Positions 52,489 through 63,108 are shown, counted from the first letter of the stretch. The stretch is DNA of 64,000 bases from an uncultured Clostridia bacterium (GCA_946406145.1 CAMJJL010000003.1:1-64000), one strand, 5' to 3'. A program made the numbers and translations. Notes: generated from the sequence alone by a model not told the origin.

Positions 52489-54672
52489 TTACAGCTCACC
52501 CATCACCTTTTCGATGTACGGCAGGTAGTGCATGGAGTAGCCCCGGCCGTTCGGGTGTACGCCCGAATCATCAACGCTGTCGTCCGACCAGTAGCCATCA
52601 TAGCAGAATTTTGCGACCATGCGCTTGTTGAAGCCGTCGAGGTCGGAGATGTTGAACAGATCGACCGTGCGAATGTTCATTTCGGCGGCGATACGGAGCA
52701 CCTTTTCCTGATAGATCCTTTGATATTCCAATGCACCGTAATCGATCTGGTGGGAGCGGACATAGATGACGGGAGCTGAAGAATAGTTCTTCTTGATCAG
52801 GTCAAAGGTCATCCTCGTGCCGTCAACAAAGGAGGTCTCGTTGGAGTAGTTTTCGATGACCTTGCTGTCTTTATAGTGGAAATACTCGGGGTGGGCATAG
52901 TGAAAATCTCGGTGAATAGGGATGCTGAACCAATCGGGTGCGCTGTAGCCCCAGTCATGCACATATCGGGACGGAGTAGCGTCAGAAAACGGGATCGACG
53001 GATAATAGACGTCGTTGTCGCCGCCGTTAAGGATGACCAGATCCGCGTCTTGATTCTCTTTGATCGCGGTACGCACCTGATTGGCGATATGGCATTTATA
53101 GGAAGCATAGTTGGCGAAGATGTAATAGACGCCCGATTTCTCCAGCTCAGTGCCCATCGACGCACCCGACCAGGAGTAATCACGGTGGTTCATGCCGTAT
53201 TTTTCGCCGATGATTTCGACGGGACCCTCCATCATTTCCTCATTCAAGCGAGGAAAACGCTTGTTGACAAAATCCTTGCGGTTGAAATCGCGATAAGAGT
53301 CTTCGAAACTCGCACCGTTGACCTTGACGATATTGCCTCTGCCCTGCATACCGCTGTCGCCGAAGGAGATCACGGTCTTGCCGTGCCATGTATGGTAGAG
53401 CGCAAGCTCGTCCATCAGATGATCCCATTCGTCGGCGTTGACCTCGTCAAAGAGGTGGAGCTGGTTGTGATAATCGGGATTGAACCAGCCGTAGTAGGCG
53501 ACCGTGTTGATGTTGGAGTAGGAGGTGTCTGCGGCATAGTAGAGGTTGTTATTCCATTTGATGAAGTCCTCTGTGTTGTTGCCGGGGATGTTGTAGGTGT
53601 TGCCGAGCGCATGCGGCTCGTATTGATACAGGTTGATCAGGGTATCGGCGGTGAAGCGTCGATTCAGACCGGCGCCGTCGTTGAAGTAGCCCATCGGCGT
53701 CAATGCGCCGTATTCATGCGCCAGATCGCTGAGCTCCTCGTAGGTGTAATCCGCAAAATCTTTTGCGGCAATGTTATCGTATTTGGTGCACAGCAGTTCA
53801 TAGATCCAGCGGTTACGAGTGCAGTATAAGTCACCCTCGGTGAAATAGGGCGTCACACCGCAGGCGCTCGCGACCTCGCCGTAGCGATCGAGCGCGCACA
53901 CCTTGTAGGCGTAGACAGAGTCGTCCTGCCCATACTCATAGGTAAAGGAATGATCGGCGGTTGAGTCGCAGATCACCTCTAGGTCGTCGGAAGCCATGCG
54001 CTTGCGATAGACGCGATAAGCAGGCGCGTCGCCCGTCCATGAGAGGGTATCCTGCTTGATGACAGGGGTAGTTTCCGCTGTAGGGGCAAGATCGGAATCG
54101 CCCTTAGATCTGATGGGCAATTCCTCTTCCTCCATGTCGTCAAAGGACTCTTGTGTGTCGGTCATACCATGATCGGTATCAACTTCGTCCTGTCCGTCAT
54201 CCGCAGTTTTTGCAAGCGTTTGTTTGGCTTGGTTCACGCTGTTATTTGTTGTGACGCTTCGTCCGACTTCTGCAGAGAGCGAGGGAGCGTCATAGTAGGT
54301 AACTGTCCAGCCTGTCTCGTTGAAGCTCGAGGCAAATTCGCTCTCATCGGGTGTGACGCAGCGGATCGTATAGGTGTACGACTGACCGATATGGATATCG
54401 AGATCGACAAATCGTGTGGAGGCGGTTGTGATCATCCTCACCCAGTCGCCCGAGGCGCTTTTGTAATAGACGCGGTAGAATACGCCGTTGGGATAACTGC
54501 TGTCGATATACGGCTCCCATGTGAACCGCACGCCGCCGTCAATAACCTCGATACTGCTGAAAGACGGCACATAAGAGGACTGTGCGGCAGAGGTAGAAGT
54601 AGGCATCGCGGCAAACAGTCCGATCATGATGACCGCCGCCAACAGGATCGAAAGGATTCGTTTTAAGAGCAT
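52489..54672 (-). CDS. Secreted SGNH/GDSL-like hydrolase with N-terminal fibronectin-like region
   Basis: Signal peptide MLLKRILSILLAAVIMIGLFAAMPTSTSAA; VISFGDSGMQGRGNI; DLVILNGGDNDVYYP; DDSGVHPNGRGYSMHYLP. Confidence 0.75.
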   Translation of the reverse strand: MLLKRILSILLAAVIMIGLFAAMPTSTSAAQSSYVPSFSSIEVIDGGVRFTWEPYIDSSYPNGVFYRVYYKSASGDWVRMITTASTRFVDLDIHIGQSYTYTIRCVTPDESEFASSFNETGWTVTYYDAPSLSAEVGRSVTTNNSVNQAKQTLAKTADDGQDEVDTDHGMTDTQESFDDMEEEELPIRSKGDSDLAPTAETTPVIKQDTLSWTGDAPAYRVYRKRMASDDLEVICDSTADHSFTYEYGQDDSVYAYKVCALDRYGEVASACGVTPYFTEGDLYCTRNRWIYELLCTKYDNIAAKDFADYTYEELSDLAHEYGALTPMGYFNDGAGLNRRFTADTLINLYQYEPHALGNTYNIPGNNTEDFIKWNNNLYYAADTSYSNINTVAYYGWFNPDYHNQLHLFDEVNADEWDHLMDELALYHTWHGKTVISFGDSGMQGRGNIVKVNGASFEDSYRDFNRKDFVNKRFPRLNEEMMEGPVEIIGEKYGMNHRDYSWSGASMGTELEKSGVYYIFANYASYKCHIANQVRTAIKENQDADLVILNGGDNDVYYPSIPFSDATPSRYVHDWGYSAPDWFSIPIHRDFHYAHPEYFHYKDSKVIENYSNETSFVDGTRMTFDLIKKNYSSAPVIYVRSHQIDYGALEYQRIYQEKVLRIAAEMNIRTVDLFNISDLDGFNKRMVAKFCYDGYWSDDSVDDSGVHPNGRGYSMHYLPYIEKVMGEL

Positions 54673-54849
54673 GTAATCATTCACTTCCGTTGAAAATTTC
54701 GCATCAAAGAATTCTGATGATAGCTGCATAATATTATATAATAGCAGTTTTTGTCGAATCGGTCAAGAGTAGGGAGCTAAAATTGTTGATGTACAATCAC
54801 AGGAGAAATATGACAAAAGCCTCCCGAAAAGGAAGGCTTTTGTAGTCGA

Positions 54850-55404
54850 TTATGTTTGAAATTCGTTCCTGAGGATCGCGTGCAAGGCGGTATCACATAT
54901 ACCCTGATTATTGTGGCCCGCCTGACGCATGGTGCCCTCATACCGCATACCGCACTTCTCCATTACTCTGCCCGAGTTCGGATTGTTCACGTCATGGCCT
55001 GCCTGGATACGATTCAGCCCGACAGTGTCAAACAGATAACGGATGACGACGCTGAGCGCCTCGGGCATATAGCCCCTACCCCAAAAATCGTCGCTCAGAC
55101 AGTAGCCGACCTCGGCAGACGCAACCTCTTCATTAAGCCATATCACACTGATACTGCCGATGACCTGTCCGCTGTTCTTTTCCTCGATCGCCCAATAGTA
55201 GGCGTCGGGTTTTTCATAGGTATCGATAATGTATTGTAGATAGCCTTTGACATCCTCAACGTTTTGGTAGGGCTGCCATGTCATATAGCGCGTGACCTTC
55301 TCACGCGACATCCAGTTGTCAAATGCCTGCTGCGCGTCATCCAATGTGAACCGCCGCAGGAGCAGGCGTTCGGTCTCGAGCGGAGCGGTTCCTGCGTGTT
55401 TCAT
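54850..55404 (-). CDS. GNAT family N-acetyltransferase (RimJ-like)
   Basis: LETERLLLRRFTLDDAQQAFDNW...GYCLSDDFWGRGYMPEALSVVIRYLFDTVGLNRIQAGHDVNNPNSGRVMEKCGMRYEG. Confidence 0.92.
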   Translation of the reverse strand: MKHAGTAPLETERLLLRRFTLDDAQQAFDNWMSREKVTRYMTWQPYQNVEDVKGYLQYIIDTYEKPDAYYWAIEEKNSGQVIGSISVIWLNEEVASAEVGYCLSDDFWGRGYMPEALSVVIRYLFDTVGLNRIQAGHDVNNPNSGRVMEKCGMRYEGTMRQAGHNNQGICDTALHAILRNEFQT

Positions 55405-55458
55405 AAATACCTCCATACAGACAGAAGGACGGTATGGACCGCCCTCCTTGATTGATAA

Positions 55459-57027
55459 TTATCCTTCTGATCGCAGCAGCAGGAAGCTGCGGCTGCGGAT
55501 GGTGACATGATCCTCGCCGATCTCATAGCCGCCGAGGAAGTAATATTCCTTCATGCCGTCTGCGTCGAATTCGATGGTCTTGTCTTCGTCGCTCGGATTG
55601 ATGAATGCCGTAAAGCTCCCCCTCTTGTAGACAAAGGGATACTCCTTCTCCTTGGCGTACACGATCTCAAAATCGCTTTCGTTCATCAGCTCGGGATTTG
55701 CTTTTCTCAAGGCGATCAGGGATTTGAGGTTCTCATAAATACTGCCGCCCACGCCGATTTGCTCCTCGACGGTGGGGTAGCCTTCGCTGTAGTCGAGCGG
55801 CAGATAGAGCATATCCTCGTCTGCGTCGGAGAAGCCGAGGTTCTTCTCATGGTTCCACTGCATCGGGGTGCGCGAGCCGGTGCGCGAGAAGCCGCCTTCC
55901 TTAGAGATCAGGTCGGTGCGGTAACGCATGCCGATCTCGTCGCCGTAGTAGACGAAGGGCACGCCCGGCAACGTCATGATGAAGGCGTGGCTGAGCTGTA
56001 TCATCCACTCGCTCATGTAGAACGGCGCTCTGGGCATATCGTGGTTGTTGGTGATGAAGCTGATATAGCCGTGGTTCTTTGAGCACATATAGGCGGGCAC
56101 ATAGTCGGCTAAAAAGGCGGTGATGTCACCGTGCGCGCCGTCGGCAAAGAAGCTCTGATTGTCGCCGTCGGGGGTGGCTCTTTTGCGGAAGAGCTCATTG
56201 TAGCCGTTGCCCTGATGATCAAGGTAAAAATCCGCGTGGAAGCCAGCGTTGACGATCGCGCGCAGGGGATTGCTCCATTCGCTCACCAGCACCGCGTCGG
56301 GGTAATCGCTGTCCATCATTTCACGGATATTGCGCCAGATCTTAGCGGTCGCAACCTTGTCATCATCGTTCTTGACCAGCGAATCCGCCATGTCGACACG
56401 GAAGCCGTCGATGCCCTTGTCAAGCCAGAAGCGCATGATATCCTTGAGTGCGTCAACAGTCTCCCATGCTTCGGGAGAGTCGGATGAGAATTGCCACTCG
56501 GGATGGGTGACCTCATAGAAGCCGTAGTTAAGCGCTGGCTGAGAGGAGAAGTAGTTGACAAGATAGTTGCCGTCGCGCTCACATATGCCGCACATCATGC
56601 GGTATTCTGTGGGCGCGTCCCATACGCATTTGGTGAAGATATAGCGATCGTCGTGCGGCGTCGGAAAGCCCGTCTTGGCGCTTTGGAACCATTCATGCGT
56701 ATCGCTGGTGTGACCGGGCACCAAATCAAGCAGGATCTTCATATCACGCCTATGAGCCTGCTCCAACAGATGCTCAAAGTCCTCCATTGTGCCGTAGCGT
56801 GGGGCGATCTTCTTATAATCGCGCACATCGTAGCCTGCGTCCATGAACGGTGAGTCATAGATGGGGTTGATCCAGATCGCGTTACAGCCGAGATTCTTGA
56901 TATAATCGAGCTTGGTCACGATACCGCGCAGATCGCCGATACCGTCCGAGTTGCTGTCGCAAAAGCTCTGAGGGTAGATCTCATAGAAAACGGAATTTTT
57001 CAGCCAGCTTGTACTCATGTCATTCAC
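55459..57027 (-). CDS. GH13 alpha-glucosidase (oligo-1,6-glucosidase type)
   Basis: WLKNSVFYEIYPQSFCDSNSDGIGDLRGIVTKLDYIKNLGCNAIWINPIYDSP; GFRVDMADSL; FVYYGDEIGM. Confidence 0.93.
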   Translation of the reverse strand: MNDMSTSWLKNSVFYEIYPQSFCDSNSDGIGDLRGIVTKLDYIKNLGCNAIWINPIYDSPFMDAGYDVRDYKKIAPRYGTMEDFEHLLEQAHRRDMKILLDLVPGHTSDTHEWFQSAKTGFPTPHDDRYIFTKCVWDAPTEYRMMCGICERDGNYLVNYFSSQPALNYGFYEVTHPEWQFSSDSPEAWETVDALKDIMRFWLDKGIDGFRVDMADSLVKNDDDKVATAKIWRNIREMMDSDYPDAVLVSEWSNPLRAIVNAGFHADFYLDHQGNGYNELFRKRATPDGDNQSFFADGAHGDITAFLADYVPAYMCSKNHGYISFITNNHDMPRAPFYMSEWMIQLSHAFIMTLPGVPFVYYGDEIGMRYRTDLISKEGGFSRTGSRTPMQWNHEKNLGFSDADEDMLYLPLDYSEGYPTVEEQIGVGGSIYENLKSLIALRKANPELMNESDFEIVYAKEKEYPFVYKRGSFTAFINPSDEDKTIEFDADGMKEYYFLGGYEIGEDHVTIRSRSFLLLRSEG

Positions 57028-57238
57028 TCCTATGTATGGTATATGATGGGGTGGATCATTGCCTATACCAAAATATTACAATATGCGACAGGGAGTGTCA
57101 AGAATAATTAGGAATTAATAGCGCGGAATTAGGAATTGCCGTCACCGCTCCGTACATCTTCGCATAGAATAAGAATGCCAATGATTTCCATCCAGTGATC
57201 TTCACTTGCCTGTGGATGGCGGATGATTTATCATGGGT

Positions 57239-57272
57239 TAGGATGAAGGGAGTTGAACTCTCTTCATCCTAA
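57239..57272. promoter_or_regulatory. Palindrome TAGGATGAAGGGAGTT-G-AACTCTCTTCATCCTA upstream of the mecA-like gene
   Basis: 16-bp arms with one mismatch. Confidence 0.45.
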
Positions 57273-57282
57273 GAGTTGAGGT

Positions 57283-57795
57283 GTGCGTATGACGGTTGAG
57301 ATGATCGGGGAAAAGACGATATTGGTGTCCCTTTGCGAGGGGGATATGCGGCGGTACTCACTCACATTGGACGGTAACGCCGACAAGGTGCAATCGGGGC
57401 TGAAAGACCTGCTCTGTCGCGTGGGGGAGATCTGCGGACTGGATCACCGCGGCAAGAGCTATCTGATCGAGGCGCTCCCCTCGAACAAGGGCTGCCTACT
57501 GATCATCTCGGTGCATACCGTCAAGCATCGCAGGAAGTTCCGTATCAAGCGGACACAGGCGCATGAGCTTTGCGTGTTCTTCGACGCTGACGCCATGCTC
57601 GATTTTTGGCGGTCGCGACCGCAGGGCGGCTATGCCGTTTATGAATACGAGGGCAGATTTATCCTCCTGCCTTGTGGTTCGGCAACGGCAGAACCGATAG
57701 CGCGACTGAGTGAATACGGCGAGCTGTATCCTGTGAGCGACGCCGTTTTCGCGCGGATCCGGGAGCACGGCACTATCCTGCTGAACAGCCGATGA
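57283..57795 (+). CDS. MecA-like adaptor protein
   Basis: MTVEMIGEKTILVSLCEGDMRRYSL...SYLIEALPSNKGCLLIISVHTVKHRRKFR. Confidence 0.6.
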   Translation: MRMTVEMIGEKTILVSLCEGDMRRYSLTLDGNADKVQSGLKDLLCRVGEICGLDHRGKSYLIEALPSNKGCLLIISVHTVKHRRKFRIKRTQAHELCVFFDADAMLDFWRSRPQGGYAVYEYEGRFILLPCGSATAEPIARLSEYGELYPVSDAVFARIREHGTILLNSR

Positions 57796-58909
57796 CCGTG
57801 TCCAGAGAAGCCATATAGGCGGCAGGTGAGTGGCTGTCCGCGACACTGCACCGTGGGATCGCATCCGCGGATGCGATCAGGTCGTTCAGATCGGCGCCGC
57901 TTGATAAAAAGTTGAGCAGATCGGCGTAGTCGGACATCATCGCCGAGAGGAAGATGTCCGCGGCGGCGTCATCCATGTTCTGTGACAGCATGTCCGCGAC
58001 TGAGGTCATGAATTCATAGAGGCTGAGTTTGCGGCTGCCGACCTCTCTGCGGCGTCGATAGTAGGCATTGACGTTCGGTGCAAGGTCATAGACAGCGCCG
58101 ATAAAGTTGTCCACGGCTCTTTGACGAGTGAAGCCGATGTAATCCTCACCCGTGAGCTGACGATAACGCGCGGTCATATCGCCCGCGTTCGACAGTGAGA
58201 TGTTCTTGCCGTACTTGGTGTAGCCCCAGCCTTCGGGCGGTACACGGGTGAACAGATCCTCCTGCCGCACGAGATTAAAGATACAGTTGTAGCGGTTGGT
58301 GCGGCGGCTGAGCGTGGTGGAGGGGGACGCGAAGGTATAGGCGCAGACGCGTTCAAGCCCGTAGCGGTCGCATAATCGCTTTGCGAGGATATTGGCGACG
58401 GCGCCGCCGCGGCTGTAGCCCATTACAAAAAACTCCGGCTCCATCCCGATGGCATGGGTGAATACATAGTCCCCGAGCTTCAGCTCCGCAAAGTCAGCCG
58501 CCTTCGCAAAGCCGCTGTGCTCCGCCGAGTAGCCGACTTCAAAGTTGGAGTACCATTCGTTGCCGCTTGTGCCGCGCAGTATCACGGCGATCTGCAGGCG
58601 GTTTTCTCTCACGCGGCTCGCGATACACATGCCGACCTTATCTCGCTCGGTGTTTTGGTACGCAATCGTGATGATGTCGCCGTAGCCTAAGGCGCTCAGA
58701 TTATCGCGCAAGAGCTTTTCATTATCGGCGCTCATGCTCAGCGCTGCCGCGACACAGCAGGCTGTCGGATTGAAAAAACAACTGTTCTGCGGCAGAAAAT
58801 CGTGATCTGCCGTGACCCTTTGCAGGACAGTTTGACGAGGTGAATCCGAGATCATATAGCGCAGCAGCCATTCCTTTTTATCGGGTTTGATGATCATAAT
58901 ACCCTCCAT
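57773..58909 (-). CDS. Class 3 lipase-like alpha/beta hydrolase
   Basis: FFVMGYSRGGAVANILAKRLCDRYGLERVCAYTFASPSTT...NLVRQEDLFTRVPPEGWGY. Confidence 0.8.
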   Translation of the reverse strand: MEGIMIIKPDKKEWLLRYMISDSPRQTVLQRVTADHDFLPQNSCFFNPTACCVAAALSMSADNEKLLRDNLSALGYGDIITIAYQNTERDKVGMCIASRVRENRLQIAVILRGTSGNEWYSNFEVGYSAEHSGFAKAADFAELKLGDYVFTHAIGMEPEFFVMGYSRGGAVANILAKRLCDRYGLERVCAYTFASPSTTLSRRTNRYNCIFNLVRQEDLFTRVPPEGWGYTKYGKNISLSNAGDMTARYRQLTGEDYIGFTRQRAVDNFIGAVYDLAPNVNAYYRRRREVGSRKLSLYEFMTSVADMLSQNMDDAAADIFLSAMMSDYADLLNFLSSGADLNDLIASADAIPRCSVADSHSPAAYMASLDTVIGCSAG

Positions 58910-59014
58910 CGTGTTGACTAAATCGTAATTTGTGCTATAATAGCAGATGTCAAATCACGACCATAAAGAGCGTTTCGCGCTATGGCGCGACCGCTATGTA
59001 TAAGGAGAGGTTTT

Positions 59015-59512
59015 ATGAAACGGATCATTTCATTATTGCTTGCTGTGATGCTCATACTGTCTGTCGCCGCAATGACAGGCTGTAACAAGAAGACGGAGAA
59101 GAAAGCTGATACCGACACCGTGTCGAGCGCACTGAGTGCGGCATCGGTCCCCGAGGGTGCTGTGCCGATCGCCACCACCGCCGAGGGCAAAGCGACCGGA
59201 TACACGAAGTTTGATAAGGACGAAAAGGATCGTGTCGTGCGTAACTATACCTATGATTCGCTCGGTAAGCTGCAGGGATCGATCGGCTATGAGTACGACG
59301 ATAACGGCTTTGTGTCGAAGGAGATCCACTATGATGCTCAGGGTCAGGTCACCTCTCAGATCGTTCTTGAGCACAACGAGAACGGCTTTGAGACCAAGCG
59401 AACCACCATGGACGCGCAGGGCAAGGTGCAGTCCAGCGTAGTGACTACCTATCATGAGGACGGTACCACCACTCGCACGAAGTTTGACGCGAACGGCAAA
59501 GAGATCAAATAA
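59015..59512 (+). CDS. Lipoprotein with RHS/YD-like repeats
   Basis: Lipobox LSVAAMTGC; repeats YDSLGKLQGSIGYEYDDNGFVSKEIHYDAQGQVTSQIVLEHNENGFETKRTTMDAQGKV. Confidence 0.7.
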   Translation: MKRIISLLLAVMLILSVAAMTGCNKKTEKKADTDTVSSALSAASVPEGAVPIATTAEGKATGYTKFDKDEKDRVVRNYTYDSLGKLQGSIGYEYDDNGFVSKEIHYDAQGQVTSQIVLEHNENGFETKRTTMDAQGKVQSSVVTTYHEDGTTTRTKFDANGKEIK

Positions 59513-59533
59513 TAGCAGTAAAGCAAAAAAAAG

Positions 59534-59563
59534 AAGCAGGAGTTCATGCTCCTGCTTTTTATT
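59534..59563 (+). terminator. Terminator
   Basis: AAGCAGGAG-ttcatg-CTCCTGCTTTTT. Confidence 0.8.
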
Positions 59564-59602
59564 ATATCCGTTTTCTTTTGTTTTATGAAAAGATGGATAC
59601 GC

Positions 59603-60253
59603 TTATTCGCACAGTCCGCGCAGCTCGGTGATCGCTTCCTTTGCGTCGGGCGCGCCGAATACCGCCGTGCCCGCAACGCAGATATCTACGCCTGCTTTTG
59701 CGGCAGTGGCGATGGTGTCCTTGGCGATACCGCCGTCTACCTCGATCAGGGTAGAGATTCCGCGCTTTTTGATCTCCTCCTTGAGGAAGGTGACCTTCTC
59801 CATCATGTCGGGCATAAAGCTCTGTCCGCCGAAGCCCGGCTCCACCGTCATCACCAGTACCATGTACAGCCTGTCGAGATACGGCAGGATAACATGCGGC
59901 GAGGTACCCGGCTTGATGGCGAGGGCGGGCTTGACGCCGCGCGCTTCGATCAGCTTCAGGGTCTCGTCGATGTCGCTGTCGGACTCGGTGTGGAAGGAGA
60001 TGATATCCGCGCCTGCATCGGCAAAATCATTGATATAGCGGTGCGGTTCACTGATCATCAGATGGACGTCAAATGGCTTTTCAGTCGCTTTTCTGAGTTT
60101 TTTGATGACCGGTGCGCCGAAGGTGAGGTTCGGCACGAAATGCCCGTCCATGACGTCGAGATGCATGATGTCCGCGCCACCTTGATCGATGCGGACGATC
60201 TCGTCGCGGAATACGGAAAAATCACAGGATAACAGGGATGGTGCAATTAACAT
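59603..60253 (-). CDS. rpe: Ribulose-phosphate 3-epimerase
   Basis: IAPSLLSCDFSVFRDEIVRIDQGGADIMHLDVMDGHFVPNLTFGAPVIKKLRK; MTVEPGFGGQSF. Confidence 0.96.
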   Translation of the reverse strand: MLIAPSLLSCDFSVFRDEIVRIDQGGADIMHLDVMDGHFVPNLTFGAPVIKKLRKATEKPFDVHLMISEPHRYINDFADAGADIISFHTESDSDIDETLKLIEARGVKPALAIKPGTSPHVILPYLDRLYMVLVMTVEPGFGGQSFMPDMMEKVTFLKEEIKKRGISTLIEVDGGIAKDTIATAAKAGVDICVAGTAVFGAPDAKEAITELRGLCE

Positions 60254-60444
60254 AATGAAACTCCTTAAGAGATTGTGCAGGGGAGGGTCTTGACCCTCCC
60301 GAAAACCTATATTGAAATAATCGTCTTGTTATGATGCTTCCATGATTCAGTATTCATTTCTTACGGTTGTTTGACCGGTTATGCGATGATCACGCCCCTA
60401 CAGGGGCGCAACCGTATTGGTTAAGAGAAAAAGGCATACGTGCC

Positions 60445-63108
60445 CTATGGTCGCCTGACCAATTCGGCAATGAGGGTCGCGCCGACCCAGAAGCCGATGT
60501 AGATCAGCAGCTCGACAATCGACAGCCTCGCCACAGAGGCGTACAGCGCAAGGGTCGCGCACAGCAGGATACCCAGTATCATGCCGAATACTTCGATCAC
60601 GATGCCCAGGCTGATGTTGGATTTAACGCTGATACATCCGCCCACGGCGCGTGCCAGTGAGCCGATGCGTCCGCGTGTTGCGACATAGGCGCGCGAGGCT
60701 TCCTCCACCTTTTCGGTGGCTTCATCGATGACGTTGGAATAGCCCGGCGCGGTGACCTTGACCGAACGGTAGAAGATCTCATAGCGTGTCGCGATCAGCT
60801 CGGGCGTGATGTTGGCGTCGGTGGTGCTCACGATAAACGAAAGGCCGGTTTTCTCGGCGCGCTGGATCTGCGTTTTGAGCGGATCGGCCGCTTCATAGGA
60901 CAGTCCCAGCACCGCGACCGCCTGTCCTGCGACCGCGACATACGCGATCTCGAGATTGCCGCCGCGCTTCTTGAAGGGGATATCGGTAGTGGGGATGGTA
61001 ATGTGGTAGCGGTTCATCAGCTTCATGTTGCCGATGAGGATGCGTTCACCCTTGATCCAGCCGACCACGCCGCTCTTGTCCTCATACATGACGCTCTCGA
61101 CGGAGGGCAGGACGTTGTTGTTCTCCATCACCAGCTCGTCAAAGACAGGCGCAATGGGAGAATTCGCCTCACGCAGTACCGCGGTGGCGAGCAACAGGTT
61201 CTCGCTGATCCTGTACTGCTGCAGGGGGTACATCTCCTCGAGCCTGACCGATCCGTTGGGGAAGAGGTCGGTGGCGTTGAACATCACGGCGTTGGTATCG
61301 CAGAACTGGCGTACCGACGGATAGCCGGCTACCATTGCGTCCTCGCGCAGCATCTTGCGGCTGAACAGCAGCATGGGCAGGTTGCCTGCGAGCATACCCG
61401 TGAAGGGGATGCCGATGCACAGCATGACTGTCAGCGCCGATACCGCGCCCTGCACGCTTTTGAAGATGATCGCGTAAAGGATGGTGACGACGAGGGAGCT
61501 GATGATCGCGATCGGCGCCATCTTGCCGGTGAGCTCCTCACTCGGGTCGGGTGCGTAAGAGATCTTCAAGAAGTCCGATAAAAACCGTGTGACATGCTGA
61601 TAGGCGATGATCCCCTTGGAGGAGGTCGTGCCGCTGACCAGCCTGCGCGCTGTTTCAACGTCGTCATATATCTTTGCCGCATAGGCAGGAGAGTGCGCGC
61701 TGATGAATTTAAAGTTGCTCTTGACCCTTAATGCCATCAGCAGTCTGCCCGTAGCGTTCAGAATCAGCGCGAACGCGACGACAAAGCTGTACAGGTGATG
61801 ATCGCCTCCGACAAAGGAGGTGCAGGTGAAGAGGGAGACAAGGCACTGCAAAAAGCACGCGATATATGAGAGTGAGATCACAGTGCCGCAGTTGAATTTA
61901 AAGTGAGCCAATGGTTTGAGCCCGTCGATCAGGGTGTGACGCGCGACCAGTCCCAACGCAAAGGTGAGGATCAGATACAGTCCGCAGAAGGTAAAGGCGC
62001 TACCTGCGCCGTTCGCGGCGACCGTCGCCGCGCCTGCCATGCGCTCCCAGATCGTCAGCCCGAGCATGCCGATACCGATCAGCAGCGCGAGCAGCAGATG
62101 GGTGAGCTGACGCTTGATGTTCTGGCGGATGGTGTCAAAGATGTACTGCTCGTCCTCGTTGTTGCTGTAGTCCATCGCGCGCATCTGCTCGTCCTCGGAC
62201 GGCGTTGTGATACCCGATGAGATCACAGCACCCAGTACGCGGAAGAATTTGACGACACGCGAGCGCTTCTTTTTCTTGGGCTTGGGCGCTTCTTCGTCAA
62301 AGTTGTTCCGCATGATCTCTTTGTTCTTCTGCTTTTGTGCCGATTCTGTCTTGTGACGCGCGGCGATCTGCGTAAGGGTATACAGCAGGCTCTGGTGCGG
62401 TCTGACCATCGGCTTTGTCGCGTGATAATTCCCCGATATCGTGGGGTCGGTGGATTTGAGGTATTCGTCGTATTCGCTTTCGACCACATCGGTGAAACGC
62501 CCTGCCTTGAGGTAGAGCTTATCCACGCTCTCCTCGTGCTGATAGATGGGGATGGTTTCCACGACCGTATCGCCCGAGGGAGTATAGGGCTTCGACTGCT
62601 TTTTGGGAGGATGGGATCCATGATGCTCCTCAGCCTGTTCGGGCTTTTCGGGCGCCTGTGCCGGGTCAAGGCTGACGTCGATGTCATCGATGTCCTGCAC
62701 ATAGATGTTGCGCAGCTTCTTGACGTCCACGACATCCTCGATGATATCCTCGGCGATGGTGGCGTTGGGGTCGAGCTCCGGCTCGAGCTGTACCTCGGGT
62801 GTATTGACCTTCTCGGGCATACTGAACTCCAGCTTGCCGCGGATCAGCTCGTCCTTGGTGACCTCCTTGCGCCGTGCCGCCGCTTCTTCCTCAAGCGGCT
62901 GATGACGGCGGAATTTCACCTGTTTATCTTTTGTGGAGTAGATCTCCTCCATCTTGTTGTCGAGAGACTGTGAGGATGAGTCGTATGCCGCTTCGTTGAT
63001 GTCGGTCAGCTCGTCCTCTGCCGCGTTATCAATAGGAAGCTCGATGATACCGTCGGATTTATCCTTGTTATCTCCTCTGTCCCAGCGGAATATGCTCATG
63101 TTTCTCAT
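60445..63108 (-). CDS. P-type-ATPase-like membrane protein apparently lacking the DKTGT phosphorylation motif
   Basis: Multi-TM; KGERILIGNMKLMNRYHI nucleotide-binding-like; DPLKTQIQRAEKTGLSFIVSTTDA; expected DKTGT position reads FNATDLFPNGS. Confidence 0.6.
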   Translation of the reverse strand: MRNMSIFRWDRGDNKDKSDGIIELPIDNAAEDELTDINEAAYDSSSQSLDNKMEEIYSTKDKQVKFRRHQPLEEEAAARRKEVTKDELIRGKLEFSMPEKVNTPEVQLEPELDPNATIAEDIIEDVVDVKKLRNIYVQDIDDIDVSLDPAQAPEKPEQAEEHHGSHPPKKQSKPYTPSGDTVVETIPIYQHEESVDKLYLKAGRFTDVVESEYDEYLKSTDPTISGNYHATKPMVRPHQSLLYTLTQIAARHKTESAQKQKNKEIMRNNFDEEAPKPKKKKRSRVVKFFRVLGAVISSGITTPSEDEQMRAMDYSNNEDEQYIFDTIRQNIKRQLTHLLLALLIGIGMLGLTIWERMAGAATVAANGAGSAFTFCGLYLILTFALGLVARHTLIDGLKPLAHFKFNCGTVISLSYIACFLQCLVSLFTCTSFVGGDHHLYSFVVAFALILNATGRLLMALRVKSNFKFISAHSPAYAAKIYDDVETARRLVSGTTSSKGIIAYQHVTRFLSDFLKISYAPDPSEELTGKMAPIAIISSLVVTILYAIIFKSVQGAVSALTVMLCIGIPFTGMLAGNLPMLLFSRKMLREDAMVAGYPSVRQFCDTNAVMFNATDLFPNGSVRLEEMYPLQQYRISENLLLATAVLREANSPIAPVFDELVMENNNVLPSVESVMYEDKSGVVGWIKGERILIGNMKLMNRYHITIPTTDIPFKKRGGNLEIAYVAVAGQAVAVLGLSYEAADPLKTQIQRAEKTGLSFIVSTTDANITPELIATRYEIFYRSVKVTAPGYSNVIDEATEKVEEASRAYVATRGRIGSLARAVGGCISVKSNISLGIVIEVFGMILGILLCATLALYASVARLSIVELLIYIGFWVGATLIAELVRRP

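Noticed and set aside
57773-57795. 23-bp overlap of convergent mecA-like and lipase-like gene ends
   Set aside because: Convergent 3' overlaps are common in compact genomes; no further signal.
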